From Paragyromitra xinjiangensis (taxonomy: Eukaryota; Ascomycota; Pezizomycetes; Pezizales; Discinaceae): a stretch of DNA of 64,000 nucleotides. Location: positions 620,001-684,000 of the forward strand of contig JBCAMK010000007.1 in NCBI GenBank assembly GCA_038503065.1, written 5' to 3'. How positions within the stretch are numbered: the first letter of the stretch is position 1; every line of letters begins with the position of its first letter. This document shows, in pieces, positions 1-12,921 of the stretch. Both the position numbers and the translations under genes were made by a program. Under the pieces are notes generated by a model, which saw nothing but the letters and a program-made list of their open reading frames with translations, was not told the origin of the DNA and ran no database searches.

Positions 1-549
1 GTTTGGTAGTCCTTTAAAGAATTCCATCATCTCCTCCGTCTTTTTATCCAACAAAGTTTCATTAACTTTTGTAAAGTAGCCGGCCTGCAGAGGGTCCAGC
101 GGAGAGGGGCGTTCCAGAAATTCCCAGAACATTCGTAGGTGGGATAAATTCTCCATCAACGATTCGGCCAAAGACCAAGTCTCACTTGAAAGCACCTCAC
201 ATGAGACATACGCATACTTTAGTCTCGCTTTCTCTTCCCTCTCCCGTTCAGCGTCCGAGAGCTGGGCCCATCCGTTCTGGATCCCTTCCTCTCCCTCTTT
301 GCTGCTAGCACTGCTCTCCCATCCATCTGACGATGAGGACGCTTCTGTCCGCCGGGGCGCGATGACGTACTCGAGTAACCTACGCAGAACATTTTCGTCT
401 CTCAGGTATTCGATAAGCTTAGTATTGTGCTGTTTCAACTCTTGGATCAAATCTGATTCGTCAAGTAGCTCTTCAAGGGTGACATCTGGTTTATCTAAGA
501 TCGAGTCCAAGGTCGAGATGCTCGCGTAGCCTCCAAAACGCCAGAACAT
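1..549 (-). CDS. SAPS-family (SIT4-associated) protein phosphatase regulatory subunit, N-terminal part
   Basis: Only the first 183 codons are in the window; the reading frame is open from the ATG at 547-549 to base 1 and continues off the left edge. The protein begins MFWRFGGYASISTLDSIL, the hallmark start of SAPS-domain proteins (yeast Sap155/185/190, fission yeast Ekc1, animal PP6R), followed by DESDLIQELKQHN and LRRLLEYVIAP, which are also typical. Family members bind Sit4/PP6-type phosphatase catalytic subunits and direct them in cell-cycle and nutrient signalling. A Ser/Glu-rich insert (about residues 72-95) interrupts the conserved region, as in other fungal members. No intron is needed in the visible part. 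The family call is firm; the paralogue cannot be told from the N-terminus. Confidence 0.9.
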   Translation of the reverse strand, partial: MFWRFGGYASISTLDSILDKPDVTLEELLDESDLIQELKQHNTKLIEYLRDENVLRRLLEYVIAPRRTEASSSSDGWESSASSKEGEEGIQNGWAQLSDAEREREEKARLKYAYVSCEVLSSETWSLAESLMENLSHLRMFWEFLERPSPLDPLQAGYFTKVNETLLDKKTEEMMEFFKGLPN

Positions 550-2679
550 GGTTGCTGGTGTTGATAAAATATGTGGTTGATGCGGTGGTGGTCAATGCTC
601 GCTGTTGTCGTGTGGGGGAAGGGAGGCTGATGGCGATTACGCTATCTAACGAGATCTAATCTCACCCCCCTGCAAGCGAAGGTGATGATTATGACGATGC
701 TACAGAAGGCTCGCGAGATGAGGTCTGCATAGGCTCCAGTAGTTAGCCGTCGATGCCCCAGTATTATTTTTTAACGAAGAGGCTCGAGGGGCCACGTGAA
801 CACTAAGCGGAAGATATTGTTGCTTGGTGGGAGTATTGGAGAGGAGGAGTGATAGAAGCACAGGATGAGGGGAAGGGGACCGACCAACTAGAACAGAGTG
901 CTAGTCCGTTGGGATGAGAAAGCTGATTTGTATGTGGACAGGTTTCGCATAGATCTGCTTAGCTAGGTCCACAGTATCTAGATTTGCCTGGGCAAGTGAG
1001 AAGATTCTCTGGAATAGCCTGTGGGAGCACGAGAGTGTGAGAGTCGTTGGCAGCAGTGATACGCAATGGGCGTCTAAGGAATGGCAGCGCGTCCTGATAC
1101 TGCCGACCATATAGCCCAGAAAGTGAGAACAGGGTGCGAAACAGAGAGAGACCAAGAAAAGGGAGAGACCAACAGGATGTAAATAGTTGGCTGGCTGGCG
1201 AGGATTTACACGTGCGCCGGGGAAACAACAAAAGGAGGGGCAATCAGCGAAGGGCAAGATACGAACCGCGATGACTACATGTACATGTACAGTATCATCT
1301 CTCTAGGAATGTTAAGAGATGATCATCCAGATGCCGGTGATTTCTATTTGAAGAAGCTCAAACTGCACGTTGCTTCTTCCTTTGCATGTTTTCTTTTATT
1401 TTTATTTTTCTGAGATCTCAGCTGAGCACAAGACCACAAGATGTACGTTTGTAGTACACTTTACTCCTTACTGAAATTACAGGTGATACAGACCCAACCT
1501 ATCATTATTTTGAGCTTGGGTCGGAAAGTATTTCGGATCACTGGATTTGCGTTGCATGGGATCCTACCGCCCCATCCGGCGACTCTAATCCTATGTTCGG
1601 AAACTCCCGAGGATTCGTTACCCAGGTCCCATAGAAGCCCCGATTAAATGTTGTTGCAAGTGAATTTATCCGAACCATCACCTCAGAGGCTTATGCAGAA
1701 AGCTGGCAACCAACTTGTCATAAAGATCCGGTGATTATCCAATAGTATGAAAGAACCAAGTCTAAATGGATACATAGACTTAGTACATATATCTTACAAA
1801 CGCACCGAGAAAGCATGAAGAAGACTTAAATAAGTTTCCTTCCTTCGAAGCCTAATTTTTGCGGCCAGAAGCCTCGTGTAGAGTAGGACAAGGAAATGAT
1901 CAAAAACCATGAAACGACAGCCACACACAGGGACCCCAAGCAATAAAACGGGGGGTCCGCTGTAATACCAACCCAATAACATAGCCCTCAAAGCATATTC
2001 TAGGTACCACTAAACAGAGTTGAGCCCTCCACGAGCACTCAAACTACCCGCAGTTACGAGGGAATTAATTCAAGATGGGGGTTTTAATCATGAGACTAAC
2101 AAAATCCAGCAAAAGATAATGAGAAGAAAAGAAGGATAGATGAAAAAGAGATGAGCGTATAGTCATGCCTATAAAAGGATGCCTCGAGGGGCTGTAATCG
2201 GTGACTTCACCAGATTCTTACGGCATTTTAAACACAAAGTCAAATTCTTACGAGTGTCCATCTTATTCACACTCACAGAGAAGTCATATAACTGAACCCC
2301 CATATTTACAACAGAAAAACAGGCTGGGAACAAGACAGATTTTGGGTATCTTGTTGAAATATCGATAACAGTATCGATACTACCAATAAACTATCGGTGG
2401 CTGAGACATACATAGGTACATGTAGTGTAGGGAAGCCAGGTATCGTAGTAAATAGATCATAGCTAGCATCATCCCTAAAAGCTCTGGGGTCCAGAAAAAA
2501 CACTAGGTTTCGTCACAGTTATCACTCAGGTCACCCAAGAACTAGCTGCCTCTAGTAAAATAAAGTAGCCTCCATAAAACAGATATACACAAAATGCAAA
2601 AATATCCCTGCAAAAACTTTATGTGCCTCCTCTGTGGTATCTCCGCTGCGTACTCGGCCCCAATTACTATCAATCAAAA
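550..2679. other. Intergenic, no gene recognised
   Basis: This 2.1 kb separates the start of the SAPS gene from the 3' end of a small unknown gene. A CACGTG palindrome lies near 795, about 250 bp upstream of the SAPS start, where a promoter is expected. Open frames here are short and most lack an ATG start. I see no RNA gene or repeat. Confidence 0.5.
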
Positions 2680-3108
2680 TCAACCACCCTCGCTAACTTT
2701 GTTCTCGTACCACTCTTCCAGCAAGTCTGATTCATCGCTTGCGGTACTATCGTACTTTTGTCCAGCTCTTCTCACAGGCCCTTCATACGCCTGTTCCTCT
2801 CGTAGTAGATTCTCCATGGTAACCTCCCAAGTATCAGCAACGAGAGCAATGAATTCGGTGTCGGTGTTTGTGACGTAAAAAGAACCCTCGCAACAAATTA
2901 GCCAGAGAGAAAATTCGTCATTCGCCCAGATCGTATCCCGATCAGCATTGAGGCCGAAGGACATATTTATGGAACTGACGAGCGCATCGCGATGGGATTC
3001 ACTGGAGGGGATGTTTGCCGTTTTATACCATCCGAAAGCTGCAAGACGTTTTTCGTCGTCTGTTAGGGATAGTTCACCGGAGCTGATTGGGTCCTGATCG
3101 ATATCCAT
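2680..3108 (-). CDS. Small acidic protein of unknown function (142 aa)
   Basis: A single uninterrupted frame runs from ATG (3106-3108) to a stop at 2680. I do not recognise the family. The composition looks coding rather than random: an acidic start (MDIDQDPISSGELSLTDDEK), a central Trp/Cys/Phe-rich part (FSLWLICCEGSFYVTNTD) that could be a small beta-rich domain, and an acidic C-terminus (DESDLLEEWYENK). There is no signal peptide or membrane segment. It is divergent from VPS60, with 346 bp between the two starts, consistent with a shared promoter. It may be a lineage-restricted gene; it could also be one exon of a longer gene. Confidence 0.55.
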   Translation of the reverse strand: MDIDQDPISSGELSLTDDEKRLAAFGWYKTANIPSSESHRDALVSSINMSFGLNADRDTIWANDEFSLWLICCEGSFYVTNTDTEFIALVADTWEVTMENLLREEQAYEGPVRRAGQKYDSTASDESDLLEEWYENKVSEGG

Positions 3109-3454
3109 GGTTTTGAGAAAGTATCAAAATTGTGCTTGTGGGGGAGATTGGTGCTGTCGTAAAGTGAGGAATTTTTGTGACTATGCCAGTGTTGTGTAAC
3201 CGAGACCGAAGTCGCGCATGCATCGCAGAGCCAAAACAACGATACGGATTGAGGGTTAAGGGTAAGGGTGTCTGCTTCTCCATCCCGTCATAGCTGCAGG
3301 CGGGGTCAGGTGTATGAAAGAGAGGACGCGGCAATTCGTAACATCTGAACAAGCAAGCAGGTAGTGTTCAGGAACGTCTACGACAACCCCCAAATATTGT
3401 CATCTTGCGCCACCTGTCGCTACCTCTTAAACCCCTCTTGACAAGATAATCACT
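3109..3454. promoter_or_regulatory. Divergent promoter region between the small unknown gene and VPS60
   Basis: These 346 bp lie between two ATGs facing away from each other. I see no strong TATA box or named motif. The role is inferred from gene arrangement only. Confidence 0.4.
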
Positions 3455-4574
3455 ATGAATCGCCTTTTCGGTGCTAAAAACACAGCTCCAAAGCCCACCC
3501 TACAAGGTGCCATCGGAAATGTAAGTTTACCACTCCCAGGACTTAGATCCCCGACATTTCCAAACACCTCAAATATATTAGATTCGCTGATAGTGTACTT
3601 TCTACAGCTCGAGTCTCGTGTTGAGTCCATTGACGTGCAGCTCTCCAAGCTAAATGCTGAACTCGCCACATACCAACAGCGGCTCTCGAAGATGCGTGAT
3701 GGCCCTGGAAAAAACGCCCTGAAGCAAAAAGTCAGCCTTCCCCTCACTTCCTTCCCCCTTCGTCCTCCGCCTAGATCGAGTCCCTTGATTTTCTAACCAG
3801 GGACTACCATTTAAGCCACAGGCGCTGAAAGTGCTTCAACGTCGCAAGATGTACGAATCGCAAAAGGACCAGCTTCAACAGCAGTCTTGGAATATGGAAC
3901 AAGCCGGGATGATGCAAGACAATCTCAAGAGTCCGCTTTCCTCCTCAACCTATATCTCTCTTTTGATGACCCCACTCCTCCTACCAAGAGCTCAGTTTCT
4001 CTCGTCTCTGTCTCTGGCGGTGGCGGTGGTAGTGGTGATGGCGGGGTTCATGCTGATTCGGAAGCGCGCCCCGGGGTTGGGTGCCGGTGGAAAGGGTATA
4101 GACGTTATGGTCACGGTCGATGCGCTGAAGACTACGAATAAGGAACTAAAGAAACAGTACGGGAAAATAAATATCGACAAGAGTAGGCATTCATCCCCCA
4201 CCGGGCTGCTAGATACTGATCCAAAACCGCTGGATTCCAGTCGAGCAACTGCAGGATGAGATGGCCGATCTAATGGATATCGGTAACGACATCCAAGAAT
4301 CTATATCTAGATCCTATGATATTCCGGAGGGTTTGCTTCCACCTCCCCCATCACACGCTACCTCTCATTTACTAAAGCGGAAGTAGACGTGGATGAAGCA
4401 GAACTAGAAGCAGAACTTGAAGCATTAGGCGAGGAAGTCGAGCTCAGTGGTGGATGGGACTCTGAAGCTGTGAGCTCTGGAGAAATGCCTAGTTTCCTGC
4501 AAAGCGAGGGCGCGGTGCCAGAATTTATTGATGAGGTTCCGCTTGGCGGACAGAAGGTTAAAGAAGCAGTTTAG
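3455..4574 (+). CDS. VPS60: ESCRT-III-associated protein Vps60 (CHMP5 homologue), 6 exons
   Basis: Exons: 3455-3520, 3608-3730, 3822-3930, 4102-4182, 4241-4330, 4384-4574; all phases close to give 219 aa, normal for the family. The start MNRLFGAKNTAPKPTLQGAI, the basic coiled-coil core (RVESIDVQLSKLNAEL, ALKVLQRRKMYESQKDQL), the central TVDALKTTNKELKKQYG segment and the acidic tail (VDEAELEAELEALGEEVEL) match Vps60. The family acts late on endosomes, recruiting Vta1 and the Vps4 ATPase during multivesicular-body sorting. Introns 2 and 3 use atypical donors (GTCAGC, GTCCGC). Intron 3 (3931-4101) is exactly 171 nt with no in-frame stop, so retention would insert 57 residues. The gene converges with the oxygenase downstream. 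Confidence 0.93.
3931..4101 (+). other. Frame-preserving VPS60 intron 3 encoding a hydrophobic helix if retained
   Basis: The intron is 171 nt (57 codons), has no stop in the host frame, and its translation includes FLSSLSLAVAVVVVMAGF followed by a basic LIRKR, the pattern of a transmembrane helix with a positive flank. The spliced product restores the conserved NLKNVMVTVDALK junction, so splicing is probably the main outcome. The weak GTCCGC donor makes retention plausible. A retained-intron product is inference. Confidence 0.5.
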
Positions 4575-4979
4575 GATGATTAATTTTTTTTTGCTTAAAA
4601 TTGCTTACAGAGGTGTTGGCTTTTCTTACCCACAGTGGTATGAGTTGATATTTGCTAGCTAAGGGGTCGGTGGTTTTCTTCAAATAGTGCATTCACTTTT
4701 GTTCGTCTTTTTTTATATAGCAGATGCTTAGGAGTTTGTTTCTTCCTTGGAGTTGGTGTTTCTAAAAACGGTTTCACTGGTATGGGTGAGCAATATAATC
4801 ACGGCTGCATAATTAAATGGTGTTCATGAATATTGAGAAAGGCCAACACGCAGAAGTTAAGATGGGAATAGGTTTAAATACATATTTGGCACATTTCTGG
4901 TATTTCGCTTACATAAGAATGGCAGGTGCTAAAGACATAATTTAAAGAAAAAGGAAAGAAGACAAAGGCACCACCAAGT
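4575..4979. other. Convergent intergenic spacer (3' ends of VPS60 and the oxygenase)
   Basis: About 405 bp of AT-rich sequence between two converging genes, presumably holding both 3' UTRs. No gene or repeat seen. Confidence 0.4.
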
Positions 4980-5868
4980 CTACAAATTCATCGGATTATA
5001 TACCACTCGTTCCACACCCTTTCCCTTCTCCACTTCGCTCGCCCTCTCATATGGTGTCCATTCATACATCAAATCACTCCTCATAGTCATCTTAATACCC
5101 TCCTCAACCGCCTCTCCACTATGAAGCAACATCCTCTGTTGAAACACTAATACTCTCCCTCTCTTTGGTTCGACATCTAGATATTGATCTTTTTCAGGGC
5201 TCCAGAACCGTGTTGCACCACCTTTCTTAAGTACTTGCGGGGGCGCTGTTGGATCTGCATCCTGGGTGCTAGGAGTCGAGTCGTTAAGGTAAAGGTGGAG
5301 GGTGAGGAAGGATTTTAATGATTTGTCAGGTGCGTTGTAGCAGGAGTCGCAATGTGGCTTGAAAAATTGACCTTCGCCGTATTTTAGGAAGCGGAGGCGC
5401 TCGTTGAGTCTACATACGTCAGAAATGTGATTCCAACACCTCAAGCGAGAAAGAGAGAAAAGGACTAACAAACCTCGCCATTCTCCACCTTCCCTTACAC
5501 ATCCCATTCCTCCCCCCATTCTTTCCCACCACCCCATTCCACCACTTCCCATCCACATCAATTTCCGCCACATCTTCCAAAAATGGCTTGACGCGATCAT
5601 AAACTCTCTTTGCAGCGACCACATCATCCTTCATTATCCGTTCGCAGTCACGGAAATTCGTATTCCGCGCTGCAGCCTTCCAGTCGGAGTCTGCGAGTCC
5701 GATGAGATCCGCGCATTCGGAGGCGGTGAAACAGTCGTCAATTACAAGTGCGTAATAGTTACTGTAATGGGGAGCAAGAGGCGTTATCGAGAAATCAACG
5801 ACGGTCGCGGTGGGTATGGATTGGAGGCTACCAGAAGATATCTGGAGATCGAGATTTTCGTAGAACAT
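4980..5868 (-). CDS. 2-oxoglutarate/Fe(II)-dependent oxygenase (prolyl 4-hydroxylase-like), 2 exons
   Basis: Exons 5474-5868 and 4980-5409 (donor GTTTGT, acceptor TAG) give 274 aa. The double-stranded beta-helix metal site is visible: HCD (H151, D153) within FFKPHCDSC, a distal His (H228) in LLHSGEAV, and K238/R242 in the following KMTMRSDLMYE, where 2-oxoglutarate is bound in this family. The N-terminal third (VIDDCFTASECADLI, DCERIMKDD) is also typical of P4H-like fungal oxidoreductases. There is no signal peptide, so a cytosolic or nuclear enzyme is likely; the substrate is unknown. I chose the ATG at 5866-5868 because it opens the conserved region and no in-frame ATG lies upstream. It converges with VPS60. 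Confidence 0.85.
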
Positions 5869-6749
5869 GGTGGGTTTGGATTGTGGGTTGGGTGTGGGCT
5901 TTTTTTTACTTTTTGAAGGGTTTTTGGATGACGTTTGTGGGAGCTTTGGGATGTGGAGTTTGTTGGCTTTTTGACTCAACGTATCACGAAGCTGCAGGGC
6001 TGAGGGTTCACGTAAGTCGCCAATGGAATGCAGCAATTCCTAGAGCAGCAATTTCGTGAGCATGGGTAAAAAAAGCGAAACAATTGTTACTCTATCCTTA
6101 CCCGACGAGTATGCTATATCCCCAGAAGTCTAGTTGGCTGGGGAGGCGATGTCTTGATACCGTGAGTCACGGTTTCTCACTCGAGTAAACGATCTCTGGG
6201 CCGCAGCAATCTTCCTCCATGAAGCTGGCATTCAGGCTTGGGGAAATATCTGATTGCACGGATCTCGGTAACGAAGCCTCTCTGCATATTGCCTTCAATA
6301 GCTCAATGTTCAGTGATCACGAAGATGTCAAATGCTCGGGATGCGATGCGAGCCTCGCTCGATGCATGCACGCTGCGCTCCAAACCGTCGCACACCAACG
6401 CCATAATCCATGGTCCTATCCTATCCCAGGCAATAAAAAACATCTGCAGCCAGCTCGGGTGGGCAATAGCTCGACCGGGTTAGCTTTGGTCCCTGCAGCT
6501 TGCCAAGCCCCGCTCGTATTCGTGGGTCAAGTGGGGCAGGGGGTGGGGTGCGCCAAAGCAAGCGGTGGGATTGGTAACGCAAATATCCAGGTGTCGCTGG
6601 ATGGGAAAGCAAATTTGTTAGATGAAACATCCATCGGAAACCGCCAGAACATAAAAATTATTACCCTATAAATTGTGCAAGATTGAATCCAAGGGAGGCA
6701 CAACCCCGAGACTATAACACCGTTATCTATTAATCCTATTCTTGCAAGA
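5869..6749. promoter_or_regulatory. Divergent promoter region between the oxygenase and the NAT gene
   Basis: This 881-bp gap separates two genes transcribed away from each other. An ATG-initiated 150-codon frame (6219-6671) crosses it but resembles no protein I know, with a Gly/Ala-rich composition like random GC-rich sequence. I treat the stretch as upstream regulatory DNA. Confidence 0.4.
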
Positions 6750-7891
6750 ATGAATGACCCTCTAACTCCCTTTCCCCTAACGACGTATACTGAGTCACAG
6801 CTCCACCGTTACCTAGAGCACATTCGATATCCAAACCCAGATGTCTTGCCACCACCAACTCTCGCTACACTGCAGAAATTGATTACTTACCATCTCGCGA
6901 GAGTTCCGTTTGAGAACTTAATAATTCACTATTCGACACACCATAGCGTGTCTCTCGACCCGCAGCACCTATACCGCAAGATTGTGGAACGAGGCCATGG
7001 CGGATATTGTATGGAAAATAGCGGATGTTTTAGCATCGTGTTAAGAAGCCTGGGATTTGACTTGTGGACTATTGGGGGGAAGGTATCGAAGGTGGTTGAT
7101 ACTAATGGGGTTGACAAGGACGGAGGGTTCATGGGGTGGTGAGTCTACCGTGATATGCAAATACAATTGTTGGAAATTGAGTATTGGGAAATATAGGAAC
7201 CACATGGTCTGTATAGTTGCGATAGACGGACAGGATTACCATGTAGATGTTGGTTTTGGAAAGTATGACTTTTCTTTCTTTTTCTTTCTATTTTCATAAT
7301 GTTAAGCCATTCTTCCGCAACTCAAGTGCTTCTAGATACTAATTTGCGTATTTTATCGGCAGTGGCGTGATATCAGCTATTCCATTGATTCATGGAGCAG
7401 TCGCCCCAGGCACAGGCTCCCAGCAGTTCCGTCTTCTACAGCAGCCGCTCAAACACCAAGCAAACCGCTCCCTCCCATTTTGGATACTCCAGTCCAAAGA
7501 TACATCCGCAGACCCCTGGTTCGACGTATACGCGTTTTGTGCCAACGTCGAGTTTTCGCGAGAAGACTACGAAATTATGTCTTACACTACTAGCACGCTC
7601 GACAGCATCATCTTTGTAAAGATGATTGTTTGCGTTCGGGCAATTCTAAGTTCAGAGCTGAGTAAAGAGGAATTGGCCAAAGTAGGCGGGGAAGCGGGCG
7701 GTGTTAGGATTGTAGGTAGGATGATACTCACGAAGAGAGATATGAAGAGGAGGATTGGCGATGAAGTCGAGAAATTAGAGGTTTTCGAGACAGAAGAGCA
7801 GCGAGTTCAGGGGTTTAAGAAATATTTTAGGATCGAGTTGACTGGAGAAGAACAAAAGGGGATCAAAGGAAGAGTAACAGAAATCAGGTAG
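6750..7891 (+). CDS. Arylamine N-acetyltransferase, 3 exons
   Basis: Exons 6750-7138, 7197-7262 and 7363-7891 join in frame to 327 aa, typical for fungal NATs. The enzyme transfers acetyl or related acyl groups from CoA thioesters to arylamines or hydrazines. The catalytic triad is complete: Cys87 in RGHGGYCMEN, His132 in WNHMV and Asp147 in HVDVGFGNG. The RVPFENL motif (about residue 51) and the PLIHG segment are also family features. The His and Asp are on the tiny second exon, and both splice joins regenerate conserved residues (Trp130, the Asn after GFG), which supports the model. In fungi such enzymes detoxify plant- or microbe-derived aromatic amines; the true substrate cannot be read from sequence. 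The 3' end faces NDUFA1 across 189 bp. Confidence 0.93.
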
Positions 7892-8080
7892 CCCGTGTTC
7901 TGGATGATAGGCGTAGTAACAATGATTCCCTCGGTTATAGCTTTGACAAAATGATGGCTGTAAGAGGGAGTTCGCAGAAAGTTGCTAAGAGTTTTTATAA
8001 CAAGAAAAGTATCCCATTCGCACCAAGCTCGTGTTTGCCTATTCTCAGTCCAAAACAGAAAGCCCTCAAACTCTTAGAAC

Positions 8081-8688
8081 TTAGTAAATTCTTTTTTCAA
8101 GCTACGCAAGCACAATACAAAGGTTAGTATTAGGCACGAGAGTTATGTTTTTCCTGCTTCCAGCAGGAGTAGGTAAAATATTACCTTCCAACCAGAGCTC
8201 AACTCAAACCCAGGAGGAGCGACAGGGCTGTCGCTCTGGCCTCGCAGACTGCCAGTCAAGCGTCGGTCACGTTCAAGCACTACACTCTAGTTAGTACCAT
8301 AGCATTTCGCTCACAGTTCGACGAGGCCTAAGGGCTAGCCTTACTTTGCTATAAGGTTATAAAACAAACTCATCAGCTAAAATCATTCAGTACACTAAAT
8401 TGACGACTTTCTTACTCTATCCCAAGCATCCAAGCTCCATCTATGCCTTTTGCCCTCGTTGCGATATTTTCGCACAGCTGACAGTCCCTATTCGAATCTC
8501 ACTTAACACCCTCAATCACAATAGTTCAATTCGAATAAATCTGAGTACTGACCAGACCAGTAACGCCAAACATCTGAACAACCATGGAAGCATTCAGTAA
8601 ACGATTCTGTTGAGCAAAGTAAGAAAATATCAAAACTCACGCCAAACATGATGCCGTATGGCAAAAACGCTTCGAATGGGATGGCCAT
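8081..8688 (-). CDS. NDUFA1: Mitochondrial complex I subunit NDUFA1 homologue, 6 exons including a putative microexon
   Basis: Exons in order of transcription: 8641-8688, 8553-8573, 8416-8487, 8370-8376, 8185-8279, 8081-8101, giving 87 aa. The protein is a small inner-membrane subunit of NADH:ubiquinone oxidoreductase. Conserved pieces are MAIPFEAFLPYGIM (start and membrane segment), MFGVTGL/GLSAVRKYRNEGKR, WSLDAWDR, ERDRRLTGSLRGQ, APPGFEL and the terminal KLEKRIY. Each intron has GT-AG ends, and the two last introns carry clear TACTAAC-like branch points. The 7-nt exon 4 (8370-8376) is inferred because it is the simplest way I found to join WDR to ERDRRLTG in frame; it supplies the Leu-Met-Met of this region, with one residue more than I would expect. 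Family call is firm, exon 4 tentative. Confidence 0.85.
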
Positions 8689-9366
8689 AATGTCTGATTT
8701 CGGTGCAGAAACGTATTTATCGTGAATTTCAAATGCCCTATCACTACAGACGACGTCGGATTGCGGATGTGGTGGGGCATGAGACGTGCTCACTCTTACG
8801 CATCGCAAGCGGCTCTACGGTCACGAACCCCTGCCCAAAGCAGCGATAGCGTCTTGTGTCACCTGAACGAGAACCGCGACTCCCTCAACTGCACAGAGAC
8901 GCCTTTTCGCAGGGGGCCAACACGTCTTCCTGTTCTACTGCTGCCTGCAACTCGCCGGCATTTTTCTCACGCGTTTTCCGATCGCCTGTTCCTGTGGAAC
9001 TGCCCCAGCTTCGCGTCAACATTGGTTCTTCTGCGCCGCGAATCCAAGGCGTCGCCAAACCGGTTACAGACAGGCCACCTCCTGGCTTTCTCAGCAGCCA
9101 GCATATCCATCCACTTCCAGCAGCAACAAACGCGCAAGGAGAACGAATGAGCACATGAGCTAGAATTTGGCGGGTATAAGACGTTATACAGCAACACCAA
9201 CCTCTTTTCTAAGGACGTTCCTGCAGCAACTCGCGAGTTTTGTGAGTCGTGAGTTTGGGGGGTCGTTAGAAGAAGTATTGCGAACTTGACGCATAAAGTT
9301 GCCGCATTGTTTTCCCTTCCTGTCCGGGCGTTGACGCTCCTCACCTCCGGCCCCGATTCCGGTGTT
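8689..9366. promoter_or_regulatory. Divergent promoter region between NDUFA1 and SAS3
   Basis: About 678 bp between divergent start codons. Several frames stay open across it on both strands, but none matches a known protein, and they overlap one another as GC-rich shadows do. No named motif stands out. Confidence 0.4.

Positions 9367-12921
<3,555 letters not shown>

Noticed and set aside
6219..6671. A 150-codon ATG frame between the oxygenase and NAT genes
   Set aside because: No family resemblance, and it fills a divergent promoter; kept as a note only.
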